NCBI GenBank assembly: GCA_030041295.1
Contig: JASHOD010000111.1
Span: 1 to 48,498, forward strand
Direction: 5' to 3'
Length of the DNA: 48,498 bases
From: Nitrososphaerales archaeon
Lineage (GTDB): Archaea; Thermoproteota; Nitrososphaeria; Nitrososphaerales; CADDZS01
The position numbers and the translations under genes were made by a program. Shown one piece after another: positions 8,296 to 15,114 of this stretch; the first letter of the stretch is position 1; every line of letters begins with the position of its first letter. The notes beneath the pieces were generated by a model that saw nothing but the letters and a program-made list of their open reading frames with translations, was not told where the DNA came from and did no database searches.

Positions 8296-9888
8296 ATGCT
8301 GTCACCCGTTTTGGGCAATAATTCTACAAAACAAGCTATGGTTGTATCGGCCGACCCTCTCGCTACGCAAGCAGGGATAAGGATACTTACGCATGGCGGC
8401 AAGGCCGTAGACGCAGCTGTGGCAACTGCCCTAACCTTGGGGGTAACATCCTTCGCGTTTTCTGGAATCGGAGGGGGCGGGTTCATGATCATTTATCATA
8501 AGAAGAGCGGAAAGAATTTCGTTGTGGATTATAGGGAAACTGCCCCGCTGAGCGCCAGCTCTGATATGTTCAAACTCGACTCCAATAGGGATGTAATCGA
8601 CTCTGAGAATAGCATGGGTTGCAAGGCCGTCGCAACGCCAGCAACATTGCTCGGACTTTCTTTTGCTCTAGATAAGTTCGGGACCAAATCGTTTAGGGAA
8701 GTGTCCGAGTTCGCCGAGCATCATGCTAAAGAAGGATTCGAAGTAAACAGATTTCTTTCTCGGGCAATTCGAACGGAGGATTCAATGCTAAAGTTTCGAA
8801 GATTCAAACAATCTGCAAGAATCACCGCGCGAAAAGGTGCAAAGGAGACTCTACATGAGCATGATCAACTTTCACTTCCAAATTTGGCAAGTCTTCTTAG
8901 ATTCGTAGCCAATGAGGGGGTAGGCGAATTTTACAATGATGAATTCGCAAGATCGGTTAGTCGGACAGTTGCAAAAGGCGGCGGCATTCTATCTGAAGAA
9001 GATTTCAGGAAATATGAAGTTAAAGTCCGGGAGCCGCTGGTTTCTAGGGCCGACGATTATGAGTTAATCTCAATGCCCCCACCGAGTGCTGGAGGAATTT
9101 GCCTAACTCAAGCGCTGAAAATGACTCTTGAAGACCAAGAATTAGTCCAGGGCCATTTCAATTCGCCAAGGAACATAGACATACTTGCGAAATGTCTAGG
9201 AATCGCGTTCGAAGAACGAACGAACACCATAGCAGACCCCGACTTTGAAACTGTTGATGCACAAAAGTTGATTTCTGATTCCTACATTTCAAAACTATTT
9301 CATCCACGCAGTGATAATGCTTCAGCGAAAGTTGGCCAAGATGGATCTCAAACTAGTCATTTGAGCGTAGTCGACCACGAGGGAAACATAGTGGTCCTCA
9401 CAGAATCAATCGAGTGTTACTTTGGTTCCGGGATAGTAGTTCCCGAGTACGACTTGTTTCTGAATGACACTATGCACGATTTTGATCCTGAACCTGGCAC
9501 GATAAATTCGATCAAACCTCGAAAGAGGCCTCGGAGCTCGATGTGTCCGACGATAGTTTTGAAGGAGGGCGAACCTTGTCTAGCTCTTGGAAGTGCGGGA
9601 GGACCAAGAATTATTTCGTCAGTCCTGCAGGTAATACTCAACGTCGTTAGCCACGGAATGTCCATTGAGCAAGCTGTGAGATCTGAGAGAATTCACTTCG
9701 ATGGCAAAATCCTATACTTGGAGAATGCAGGCGAAGAAGCGAAGAGTGAGTTGAAGTTAATGGGTTACGCCATTAACGATGCAAAGCCTGATTATTTTTT
9801 CGGGGGCGTCAACGCAATCCAATTTGTTAATGGCAAAATATGTGGTGGCGCAGACTCTAGAAGAAACGGTCTGGCATTAAGCTGTTGA
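8296..9888 (+). CDS. ggt: gamma-glutamyltransferase family protein
   Basis: This 530-residue protein is a complete gamma-glutamyltranspeptidase proenzyme. It has the large-subunit motif DYRETAPL (residues 79-85), where the Arg binds the glutamyl carboxylate, and the self-processing site DGSQTSHLSVVD, with Thr353 as the expected nucleophile and new N-terminus of the small subunit. It also has RSSMCPTIV and GSAGGPRII in the substrate pocket. These enzymes hydrolyse or transfer gamma-glutamyl groups. No signal peptide is visible at the N-terminus, so it may act in the cytoplasm, unlike most bacterial and eukaryotic forms. It is divergent from the permease/GS-like/amidohydrolase operon across 223 bases, consistent with shared control and a common gamma-glutamyl substrate. 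The ATG at 8296 follows AAAAGGAGGTCATCAATGCC, a strong ribosome-binding site for this start. Confidence 0.92.
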   Translation: MLSPVLGNNSTKQAMVVSADPLATQAGIRILTHGGKAVDAAVATALTLGVTSFAFSGIGGGGFMIIYHKKSGKNFVVDYRETAPLSASSDMFKLDSNRDVIDSENSMGCKAVATPATLLGLSFALDKFGTKSFREVSEFAEHHAKEGFEVNRFLSRAIRTEDSMLKFRRFKQSARITARKGAKETLHEHDQLSLPNLASLLRFVANEGVGEFYNDEFARSVSRTVAKGGGILSEEDFRKYEVKVREPLVSRADDYELISMPPPSAGGICLTQALKMTLEDQELVQGHFNSPRNIDILAKCLGIAFEERTNTIADPDFETVDAQKLISDSYISKLFHPRSDNASAKVGQDGSQTSHLSVVDHEGNIVVLTESIECYFGSGIVVPEYDLFLNDTMHDFDPEPGTINSIKPRKRPRSSMCPTIVLKEGEPCLALGSAGGPRIISSVLQVILNVVSHGMSIEQAVRSERIHFDGKILYLENAGEEAKSELKLMGYAINDAKPDYFFGGVNAIQFVNGKICGGADSRRNGLALSC

Positions 9889-10180
9889 TTCCATAGTAGG
9901 TCCGGAACAAAGTACTACAATCAAGTGCTGATCTTGATTCCAAGAATTTCCTGGTCCGTTCATTCCTTCCCGTAGGTCATCATTAGATCCTGAAAAAGAC
10001 AGCCTGATGTCGGTCAGCTAATGTAATTGTGCTACATTATAGGCATAGATCTAGGAAATGCAATCAATCCCCAGCCGAGCATGCCTACACTCATAGACTG
10101 GATGGATCTCCAGCAATAAAGTCCCAAAACCGAGAATTAGCGTTGCTCTTTTATGCGCTTGAATTTAGCTTTTCCCTTGG

Positions 10181-10327
10181 GTGCGTTACAAACGGCGAGT
10201 CGTTGCAGGCACAGCGATCACAACCGGTCACTCCACAAAAATCATGCCTGCGCTCGCCCTCCTTTCTGGAATCTTTTCCTTGGCAGACCTGCATCAACTG
10301 AAAGCCGTTGGCGCATCGATAGAATAA
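10181..10327 (+). pseudogene. coding-like fragment upstream of the ammonium channel
   Basis: The 455-base gap between the gamma-glutamyltransferase and the ammonium channel holds one protein-like stretch. From a GTG at 10181 the frame reads on to a TAA at 10325-10327, including VVAGTAITTGHSTKIMPALA and IFSLADLHQLKAVGAS. The alternating hydrophobic pattern and the final GxxDLxxLKxxGA-type end recall the phosphate-binding end of a TIM barrel. It is too short to be a domain and nothing convincing precedes it, although LCYIIGIDLGNAINP at 10027 in a different register may belong to it. It is a remnant at best. The rest of the gap shows nothing I can name. Confidence 0.28.
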
Positions 10328-10343
10328 TCGTGAGACCTTTCAA

Positions 10344-11696
10344 ATGACAGATGTTAATCTAATCAACAATCTTTGGGTTATAGTGGCTGCGATACTTGTC
10401 TTCATCATGACTATCTCCGTTGGATTGCTAGAGATAGGAGAACTCGGAGAGCATTTCTCAAACAGTCTTCTGAAGACTGTCCTGATTACTGGAGCGGCAG
10501 GCTTCTTCATGGCCTTTCTTGGATTTGATATTGCTTTTGCTCCAACTTTGGGTCATGGGATCATAGGCAATCCATTCTATAATGGCATATTTCTTGGTGG
10601 ATTTTCGACAAATGCGACAGGGATACTTTCAGGTATCTGGTGGTCAATGGCGTCCAACTATTTCGGAACCGGTCTGACTACCGGAACGTACTTTTTGTTC
10701 GAGGTCGCTTTCGCATCCGTCACTCTTGCACTGGTCGGAGTCGTTGCGCTCAAAAAATTAAAGATTGAAGCTTTCGCCATATTCGCGGTTGTGTACTTCA
10801 TTCTGATATGGACACTCCCTGCAGCATGGATCTGGAACCCCACGGGCTGGTTATACCTCATGGGCGTGCGAGACTTTGCCGGTGGACTGGTCGTTCACGG
10901 GGCTGCGGGAGTCGCAGGACTGGCTATAGTAGTGAAGATTTGGCAAGAGGAGAAGAAGAAAGGGTATAAGGAAAGTCCAGCTATTGGTATCACTCAGAGT
11001 CCAGGATGGCTCACCTTGTCCATTCTTCTACTGTGGATCGGGTGGTTCGGTTTCAATCCAGGAAGCGTTCTTGCATTCAACAATGATGCAACCGTGGTAG
11101 TACTGACCACATTTCTCGCATCAGTCTCTGCGTTCCTTTCTACTACATTCATCCAACGAATGATTATGAAGGAGAACCCTTCATTGGTGTACGCTGTAAA
11201 CGGTATCCTGATTGGGCTCATAATCATCACTCCACTTGCAGGATTTGTTAGTCCGGCTAGCGCTGTGATTTTGGGACTCATTGGAGGGCCCCTCTTTCTT
11301 GCGGCGGAGAGGTGGTTCAGCAAATTCAAATGGTTCTCTGACCCGGTAGGTTTGTTCCCCGGACACTTGGTTGGAGGGATATTCGGAGTTGCAATGATCG
11401 GCTTCTTTACTCAGAATGCATTTGCTGCCGCTTCCGGTAATGCAAAACTGCCCAATGGTTTACTCTTTGGAGGAGGATTAGCAGCACTGACCCAAATTGG
11501 GTTAGAGATGTTTGCTGTCGTGGTTGTGATGATCGTGGTGTTCGTGCTTTCGTACGCTTCCATGTGGCTGATAGGACTGGCCTTGCACGGGGTGACCACT
11601 GATTACACGAAAGAAGCAGGGCAGCAGGATCACCTGGTCTCTGTAGGAAACATCGCAGCAATAGCTACACAAAACCAGAAGATTCCTCCTGATTAG
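10344..11696 (+). CDS. amt: ammonium channel Amt
   Basis: This 450-residue membrane protein is an Amt/MEP/Rh ammonium channel with 11 predicted helices. The hallmark pore residues are present: Asp177 and the first pore His, His185, in VRDFAGGLVVHGAAG, and the second pore His, His341, in LFPGHLVGGIFG. GYKESPAIG and WFGFNPGS are typical conserved loops. No GlnK/PII gene lies beside it, which is unusual because amt and glnK are commonly paired. The C-terminal tail is polar and would contact PII if one is encoded elsewhere. It is convergent with the universal stress protein operon. In this window it fits with the GS-like, transferase and aminotransferase genes that move or release amino nitrogen. 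Confidence 0.95.
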   Translation: MTDVNLINNLWVIVAAILVFIMTISVGLLEIGELGEHFSNSLLKTVLITGAAGFFMAFLGFDIAFAPTLGHGIIGNPFYNGIFLGGFSTNATGILSGIWWSMASNYFGTGLTTGTYFLFEVAFASVTLALVGVVALKKLKIEAFAIFAVVYFILIWTLPAAWIWNPTGWLYLMGVRDFAGGLVVHGAAGVAGLAIVVKIWQEEKKKGYKESPAIGITQSPGWLTLSILLLWIGWFGFNPGSVLAFNNDATVVVLTTFLASVSAFLSTTFIQRMIMKENPSLVYAVNGILIGLIIITPLAGFVSPASAVILGLIGGPLFLAAERWFSKFKWFSDPVGLFPGHLVGGIFGVAMIGFFTQNAFAAASGNAKLPNGLLFGGGLAALTQIGLEMFAVVVVMIVVFVLSYASMWLIGLALHGVTTDYTKEAGQQDHLVSVGNIAAIATQNQKIPPD

Positions 11697-11715
11697 CTCA
11701 CCAAGAAATCGCATA

Positions 11716-11955
11716 TTAGAGAAATAGAACACTACCAATCCGGTCTCTTGCTCGTGATCTCAAATACTCCTCCGCGTGATAGACACAGGAATCTAGTGCG
11801 AGCGTATACTCGTTAGCTAGGAAGAGACAACTATGACATTGTGGGCTAAGACTATCGTGGGCACTGCTCAGTCTGTACCTGAGATATGACATTAAAGCCG
11901 CTTGATAACGATGGCCGACACAGGCAGCGTCGCTCGCGGCAAGTCGTGCGTTCAC
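11716..11955 (-). CDS. possible small Cys-containing protein
   Basis: This 79-residue frame starts at a GTG 24 bases after the end of the universal stress protein gene on the same strand. It has protein-like composition (HRYQAALMSYLRYRL, ANEYTLALD) and a CHSC motif with two further cysteines. It has no membrane segment and no recognised family. The position suggests co-transcription with the stress protein, but the frame lies wholly between two convergent genes and may be chance. Confidence 0.35.
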   Translation of the reverse strand: MNARLAASDAACVGHRYQAALMSYLRYRLSSAHDSLSPQCHSCLFLANEYTLALDSCVYHAEEYLRSRARDRIGSVLFL

Positions 11956-11978
11956 AAAAAACTTGAATTCTTACGTCT

Positions 11979-12443
11979 CTAGCTTGCGACAAGCACCTTG
12001 CAGGGCGCATGTGTCATGACTTGCTGCGAGACACTGCCGAGGAGTAGTCTCTTAAATCTGCCAAGACCACGCGAACCTGTCACAATCAGATCCACGTGTT
12101 CATCGGACGCCCAGTCAATTATTGGCTCGGTTACTGAAAACGTTCCTTTTTTGACTATGCCCCTTACGAATTTGATGCCACGATCCTTTGCAAGAGAGAC
12201 AGCACTGTTTACAAGTTTCTGAGCATCTCCTTCGTAGAGCCCTCCGCGATGGAAGCCATATTTATCTGTCCAAACAACCGTTTCTATCAGAAGCTCTGAA
12301 TTGTTTTTTACGGCAAGCTCTATGCCAGTCTCAAGTGCCCTCTTTGCTTTTTCTGATCCATCTATGGCGATCAGGATCTTCTTTGGATAAATGGAAGACC
12401 CGATCATTCTCGCCACATTACTCGTTTCTTCTTGGTTTCCCAT
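11979..12443 (-). CDS. universal stress protein (UspA family)
   Basis: The 154 residues from the internal ATG at 12443 form one Usp domain. It opens with KKILIAIDGSEKAKRALE and ends with the ATP-binding signature GSRGLGRFKRLLLGSVS, which matches G-x2-G-x9-G-S, followed by the final strand CKVLVAS. Such proteins bind ATP and act in stress or transport regulation. The frame extends upstream to 12539, but the extra 32 residues do not resemble the family and cross a long hairpin. The ATG at 12443 has GAGGT about ten bases upstream and is the better start. That ribosome-binding site lies inside the hairpin arm, suggesting translational or operator control. Archaeal Usp proteins often sit beside Amt or transporter genes, as here. 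Confidence 0.9.
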   Translation of the reverse strand: MGNQEETSNVARMIGSSIYPKKILIAIDGSEKAKRALETGIELAVKNNSELLIETVVWTDKYGFHRGGLYEGDAQKLVNSAVSLAKDRGIKFVRGIVKKGTFSVTEPIIDWASDEHVDLIVTGSRGLGRFKRLLLGSVSQQVMTHAPCKVLVAS

Positions 12444-12447
12444 TTTC

Positions 12448-12478
12448 CTAACTACCTCATTTGAAATGAGGTGGTTAG
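12448..12478 (-). promoter_or_regulatory. 31-base inverted repeat masking the Usp ribosome-binding site
   Basis: Arms 12448-12462 and 12464-12478 are complementary over 15 positions with one T/G mismatch and a single central base; the core ACCTCATTT-G-AAATGAGGT is perfect. On the Usp mRNA the 3' arm contains GAGGT, the likely ribosome-binding site, four bases short of the ATG. It can act as a translation-blocking hairpin or a DNA operator. Confidence 0.6.
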
Positions 12479-12480
12479 AA

Positions 12481-12607
12481 ATTAATAGTTCACTATAACT
12501 AAGTGAGTCCACTATAATGAAGGAGGGTCGACAATCCACCCTAAGAGTGAATGTCTACAATTCACAATAACAAAGTAAGATTAATAGTTCACTATAACTA
12601 AGTGAGT
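12481..12607. repeat. 28-bp direct repeat, two copies 99 bp apart
   Basis: The same 28 bases occur at 12481-12508 and 12580-12607, beginning ATTAATAGTTCACTATAACT and ending AAGTGAGT. Each copy contains the inverted repeat TCACT-N7-AGTGA. They lie in the divergent region between the Usp gene and the seven-helix membrane protein gene and look like paired regulator-binding sites. The minus strand of the first copy also supplies an AT-rich TATA-like element (CTATTAAT) for Usp. Confidence 0.65.
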
Positions 12608-12656
12608 GTCATCCAATAAGCAACACTTTGTCAAACATCGATGTGCTAAGGCTCAA

Positions 12657-12690
12657 TTCTCAATATTGAGAATCATCTGAATATTTTATA
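12657..12690 (+). promoter_or_regulatory. 16-bp perfect palindrome next to a TATA box
   Basis: TTCTCAATATTGAGAA at 12657-12672 is a perfect palindrome. Nine bases downstream is ATATTTTATA at 12681-12690, a good archaeal TATA element. A regulator here would block the B-recognition/TATA region. The TATA position predicts a transcript start near 12712, which would favour the internal ATG at 12719 as the start of the following gene. Confidence 0.55.
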
Positions 12691-12697
12691 GCGCAGA

Positions 12698-13402
12698 ATG
12701 ACCGAAAAATCAATTGCAATGGCCCTCTTTGGAGTCATACCTGACATTTCTTCCTTTATGTGGGCTGCTTCCACCATTCTTGCCCTAATAATCGCCTTTG
12801 AGACGTATCGCGCTTACAAATATACAAGAAAAGATTACTTGCAGGCATTCATGACAGGATTTGCTCTACTAGCGATTTCCTATGCACTTTTAATTCCTCT
12901 GATCTTCGGAGTTCATCTGCCGACGTACGGTTACCCGACAAGTGACATTCTGGATTACCCAGCGAGAATGGTAATTCAGAGCGTTGGTTTCATCCTAGTA
13001 GCCCTGGCGTATTCGCGTACCCGGCGGGCAAAGCACATCATGTACTGGCTGCTTGCTCTTCTTGCAGTTTTTGTAATTGCCGATATGCTTCCTGACTACA
13101 TCGTTCCCGAAGTACCTTACTCGGTTAACGCTTTGGTGTATCTTCTTAATTTGGGTCTGATTTCCTATATTGTTTACCGCATGTTGGAGAAGATGAGACC
13201 TACTAACCTTGTAATAATAGGATTTCTCCTGATGGCGCTAAGTCAATACACCGGTATCATCGACGCCCTTCAAGGGAGCGAACTCACTCACTTTCTTGTG
13301 CAGTTGACCCAACTTCTTTCCTTGTCGGTGTTTTTCGCAGCGTTTGTTCGACTTCCAATACGTCGTCGTCCGATCGAGGTCGAAGCGGGTAAAAGTAGAT
13401 AG
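12698..13402 (+). CDS. seven-helix membrane protein, possible sensor
   Basis: This 234-residue protein has about seven hydrophobic segments joined by short loops, with basic stretches (YRAYKYTRKDY, SRTRRAKH, RLPIRRRP) on the predicted cytoplasmic side. I do not recognise a named family. The layout resembles archaeal seven-helix sensor-type proteins that occur next to small winged-helix regulators. The next gene, a winged-helix protein, begins on the base after this stop, so the two are translationally coupled. The annotated ATG is only 8 bases from a TATA box; Met8 at 12719 may be the true start of a nearly leaderless mRNA. A role in membrane sensing that feeds the regulator is inferred from the pairing alone. 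Confidence 0.75.
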   Translation: MTEKSIAMALFGVIPDISSFMWAASTILALIIAFETYRAYKYTRKDYLQAFMTGFALLAISYALLIPLIFGVHLPTYGYPTSDILDYPARMVIQSVGFILVALAYSRTRRAKHIMYWLLALLAVFVIADMLPDYIVPEVPYSVNALVYLLNLGLISYIVYRMLEKMRPTNLVIIGFLLMALSQYTGIIDALQGSELTHFLVQLTQLLSLSVFFAAFVRLPIRRRPIEVEAGKSR

Positions 13403-13708
13403 ATGAGCAAAAGGTCCAAATTCGAGCTTTACGGTGACATACTCGAAGCCATAAGAGAGGACATCTCCAAGAATGGATCCGCTAGATTGACCCGAGTACA
13501 AGTCAGGGTCAACGTCCCATTCGATCGCTTCAAGTCCTATGTAGATAGTCTCTCGAGAAGCAGGCTGATAGAGATTATTCAAATCGACGGTCACGAGGAA
13601 CTACGACTTACTCCGAAGGGTTTTGAGTATCTCGCCGAGTATGAACATGTGAATGATTTTCTTTCCGCGTTTGGACTCCAAGACGTTCCACTGAAAACAA
13701 ATCAATGA
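13403..13708 (+). CDS. winged-helix DNA-binding protein
   Basis: This 101-residue protein is a single winged-helix domain of the archaeal HTH_45-like type. It starts with a basic helix (SKRSKFELYGDILEAI), continues through TRVQVRVNVPFDRFKSYVD as the HTH and SRLIEIIQIDGHEELRL as the wing, then TPKGFEYLAEYEHV. The TPKG ending after the wing is typical of this archaeal group. The ATG directly follows the stop codon of the membrane protein gene (TAGATG), so it is coupled to it. It is a candidate repressor for the palindrome and repeats upstream of the operon; this is inferred. Confidence 0.85.
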   Translation: MSKRSKFELYGDILEAIREDISKNGSARLTRVQVRVNVPFDRFKSYVDSLSRSRLIEIIQIDGHEELRLTPKGFEYLAEYEHVNDFLSAFGLQDVPLKTNQ

Positions 13709-13929
13709 CTGCTGACGCCCTAAACCAACCTTGAACACTATTGTGCGTGTGCTTTTGTATTTGAATTTGTAAGGGGAATTTTGATAATTATGAGAGTTTA
13801 ATGCTCTTCAAATATTGCATCATAGCCGGTCCAACGGTAGTTCGGGCACAAAAAATGATCATCAAGATAATCGTACTTCACTCGACTATTCACCCTGGAC
13901 ATGAGCGTTTATCTCGTCGTCATTTGAAC
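13709..13929. other. spacer between the regulator and the transposase remnant
   Basis: I see no gene in this stretch. It is AT-rich around 13760-13800 and may contain the outer end of the decayed insertion sequence, but I could not identify terminal inverted repeats or a target duplication. Confidence 0.4.
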
Positions 13930-14471
13930 TCATCCGAAGACCTTCAGCCATCAAAGAATCTCTCGACCGAGCTTCTGTTTTTCTTGTAAGCTTCCTTGTC
14001 GCGTGATGAGGCTGCTGTTCCTAGGCGTTTCTTCTTGGCTTTTTTTGGAATCTGAGCTTTGATTTTCCTTTTTGCAAGAAAGAGCCTGACAAGGAATGTA
14101 TCGTACGCCATGTCTACGATAGCTTATTTGGGTGTCTTCCTTACTCGACCATGATCTGTTTTGACTGCTATCCCGTCGATTAGAGGAAAAAGTTCTTTCG
14201 ATTCGTGTAAGCAGGTTCTGGGAACACATTGACTGAAAGAGAGCCATTCTCTCTGACCACAGTATGTAACTTCGAGCCTTTTACTTGCTTGTTTCGATCG
14301 TGATCTATCCCCTCTCCCTCCTTTTTCGTGGCAACATCCATGATATAGATTGTCAAATGAAAGCTTCGAGATAGTTCGATGAAACGGCGTCATACATGCT
14401 CTAGGAGGCAAAAAAGGCTCAATAAACTTCAACTGTCTATCGCTCAGGTACTGAAATTTCGTACTCCACTT
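13930..14471 (-). pseudogene. decayed IS5-like DDE transposase
   Basis: Read from 14471 downwards, consecutive pieces of a DDE transposase appear in shifting frames. They are an N-terminal KFQYLSDRQLKFIEPFLPP, then MDVATKKEGEGIDHDRNKQ with KGSKLHTVVRENG (first catalytic Asp region), then LFPLIDGIAVKTDHGRVRKT. An in-frame TAA at 14130-14132 follows, then AIVDMAYDTFLVRLFLAKRK (second Asp region), KKAKKKRLGTAAS, and AYKKNRSSVERFF (catalytic Glu region). A further shift gives WLKVFG and a stop at 13930. This order matches IS5-group transposases. At least three frame changes and one stop make it inactive, and much of the central region is lost. It marks a past insertion between the winged-helix gene and uS10. 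Confidence 0.82.
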
Positions 14472-14668
14472 ACCAATAAGTATCTGAGAAGAGACTGCCC
14501 AAATTCTGTGAAGGCTAACAAGGGTTGACGAAAAGTCAAGCTTTCGGACGAGTTCTTAACAGGTAAGACTTTTAATGCCATTTTCTCATTTTATTTCTCT
14601 TCTGGACGTAAAGTCAAAGACTAAATAGTCATTGATGATACGATCTCTGAAAAGAAGAACAACAGGAA

Positions 14669-14995
14669 GTGCAGCTCGCGTTGGTTCAATTTGCTCGGGT
14701 TAAAGTCACAAGTACAAATCTTCAGGGGTTGGAGGATGTTTGCAAGGAAATAATGGATATTACGGAAAAGACAGGCGTAAAGACAAGAGGGCCCCAACCA
14801 TTACCGACGAAAAGATTGAACCTGACGACCATGAAGTCCCCAAACGGAGAGGGAACGAAAACATTCGATCATTGGCAAATGCGAATACATCGTCGGCTGA
14901 TTGACCTCGACGCTGACGACAGAACGATGCGTCAGCTTATGAGGCTCCGAGTTCCTGAAGATGTTTTTATCGAAGTTAATCTCAGTACCAAATAG
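14669..14995 (+). CDS. rps10: 30S ribosomal protein uS10 (S10)
   Basis: This 108-residue protein is archaeal/eukaryotic-type uS10. The diagnostic segments are GPQPLPTKRLNLTT, KSPNGEGTKTFDHWQMRIHR, RLIDLDADDRTMRQLMRLR and a C-terminal VPEDVFIEVNL. It binds the head of the small subunit. The GTG start gives a normal length. A weak TATA element (TTTTAAT) lies at 14570-14576. In many archaea this gene follows the elongation factor EF-1A gene; here it stands alone beside a decayed transposase, so it may have been relocated or be a second copy. All core motifs are intact, so it should be functional. Confidence 0.95.
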   Translation: MQLALVQFARVKVTSTNLQGLEDVCKEIMDITEKTGVKTRGPQPLPTKRLNLTTMKSPNGEGTKTFDHWQMRIHRRLIDLDADDRTMRQLMRLRVPEDVFIEVNLSTK

Positions 14996-15066
14996 TTTTA
15001 TTTTACAATCTGCACGAATGACCTAATTCTTATAGTGCGCTTGTCAATCAACCAGCCCACAAAGTG

Positions 15067-15102
15067 CCTTCTCATTAAGAAGGTATCCCTGTCATAGGGA
15101 TA
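15067..15102. terminator. tandem hairpins between convergent genes
   Basis: Two adjacent stem-loops, CCTTCT-CATTA-AGAAGG (15067-15083) and TATCCCT-GTCAT-AGGGATA (15084-15102), fill the space between the stop of uS10 and the stop of the opposite-strand surface protein. They end in T-rich sequence and probably terminate one or both transcripts. Confidence 0.55.
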
Positions 15103-15114
15103 TTTGCTTTCAAT

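Noticed and set aside
11407..11738. several minus-strand frames in the ammonium channel gene
   Set aside because: All are antisense shadows of amt.
12444..12539. N-terminal extension of the universal stress protein
   Set aside because: It would be encoded across the long inverted repeat and part of a direct repeat, and is not similar to the family.
14124..14432. 102-residue minus-strand frame as a real protein
   Set aside because: Only its first part and end match transposase blocks; the middle is out of frame, so it is part of a relic.
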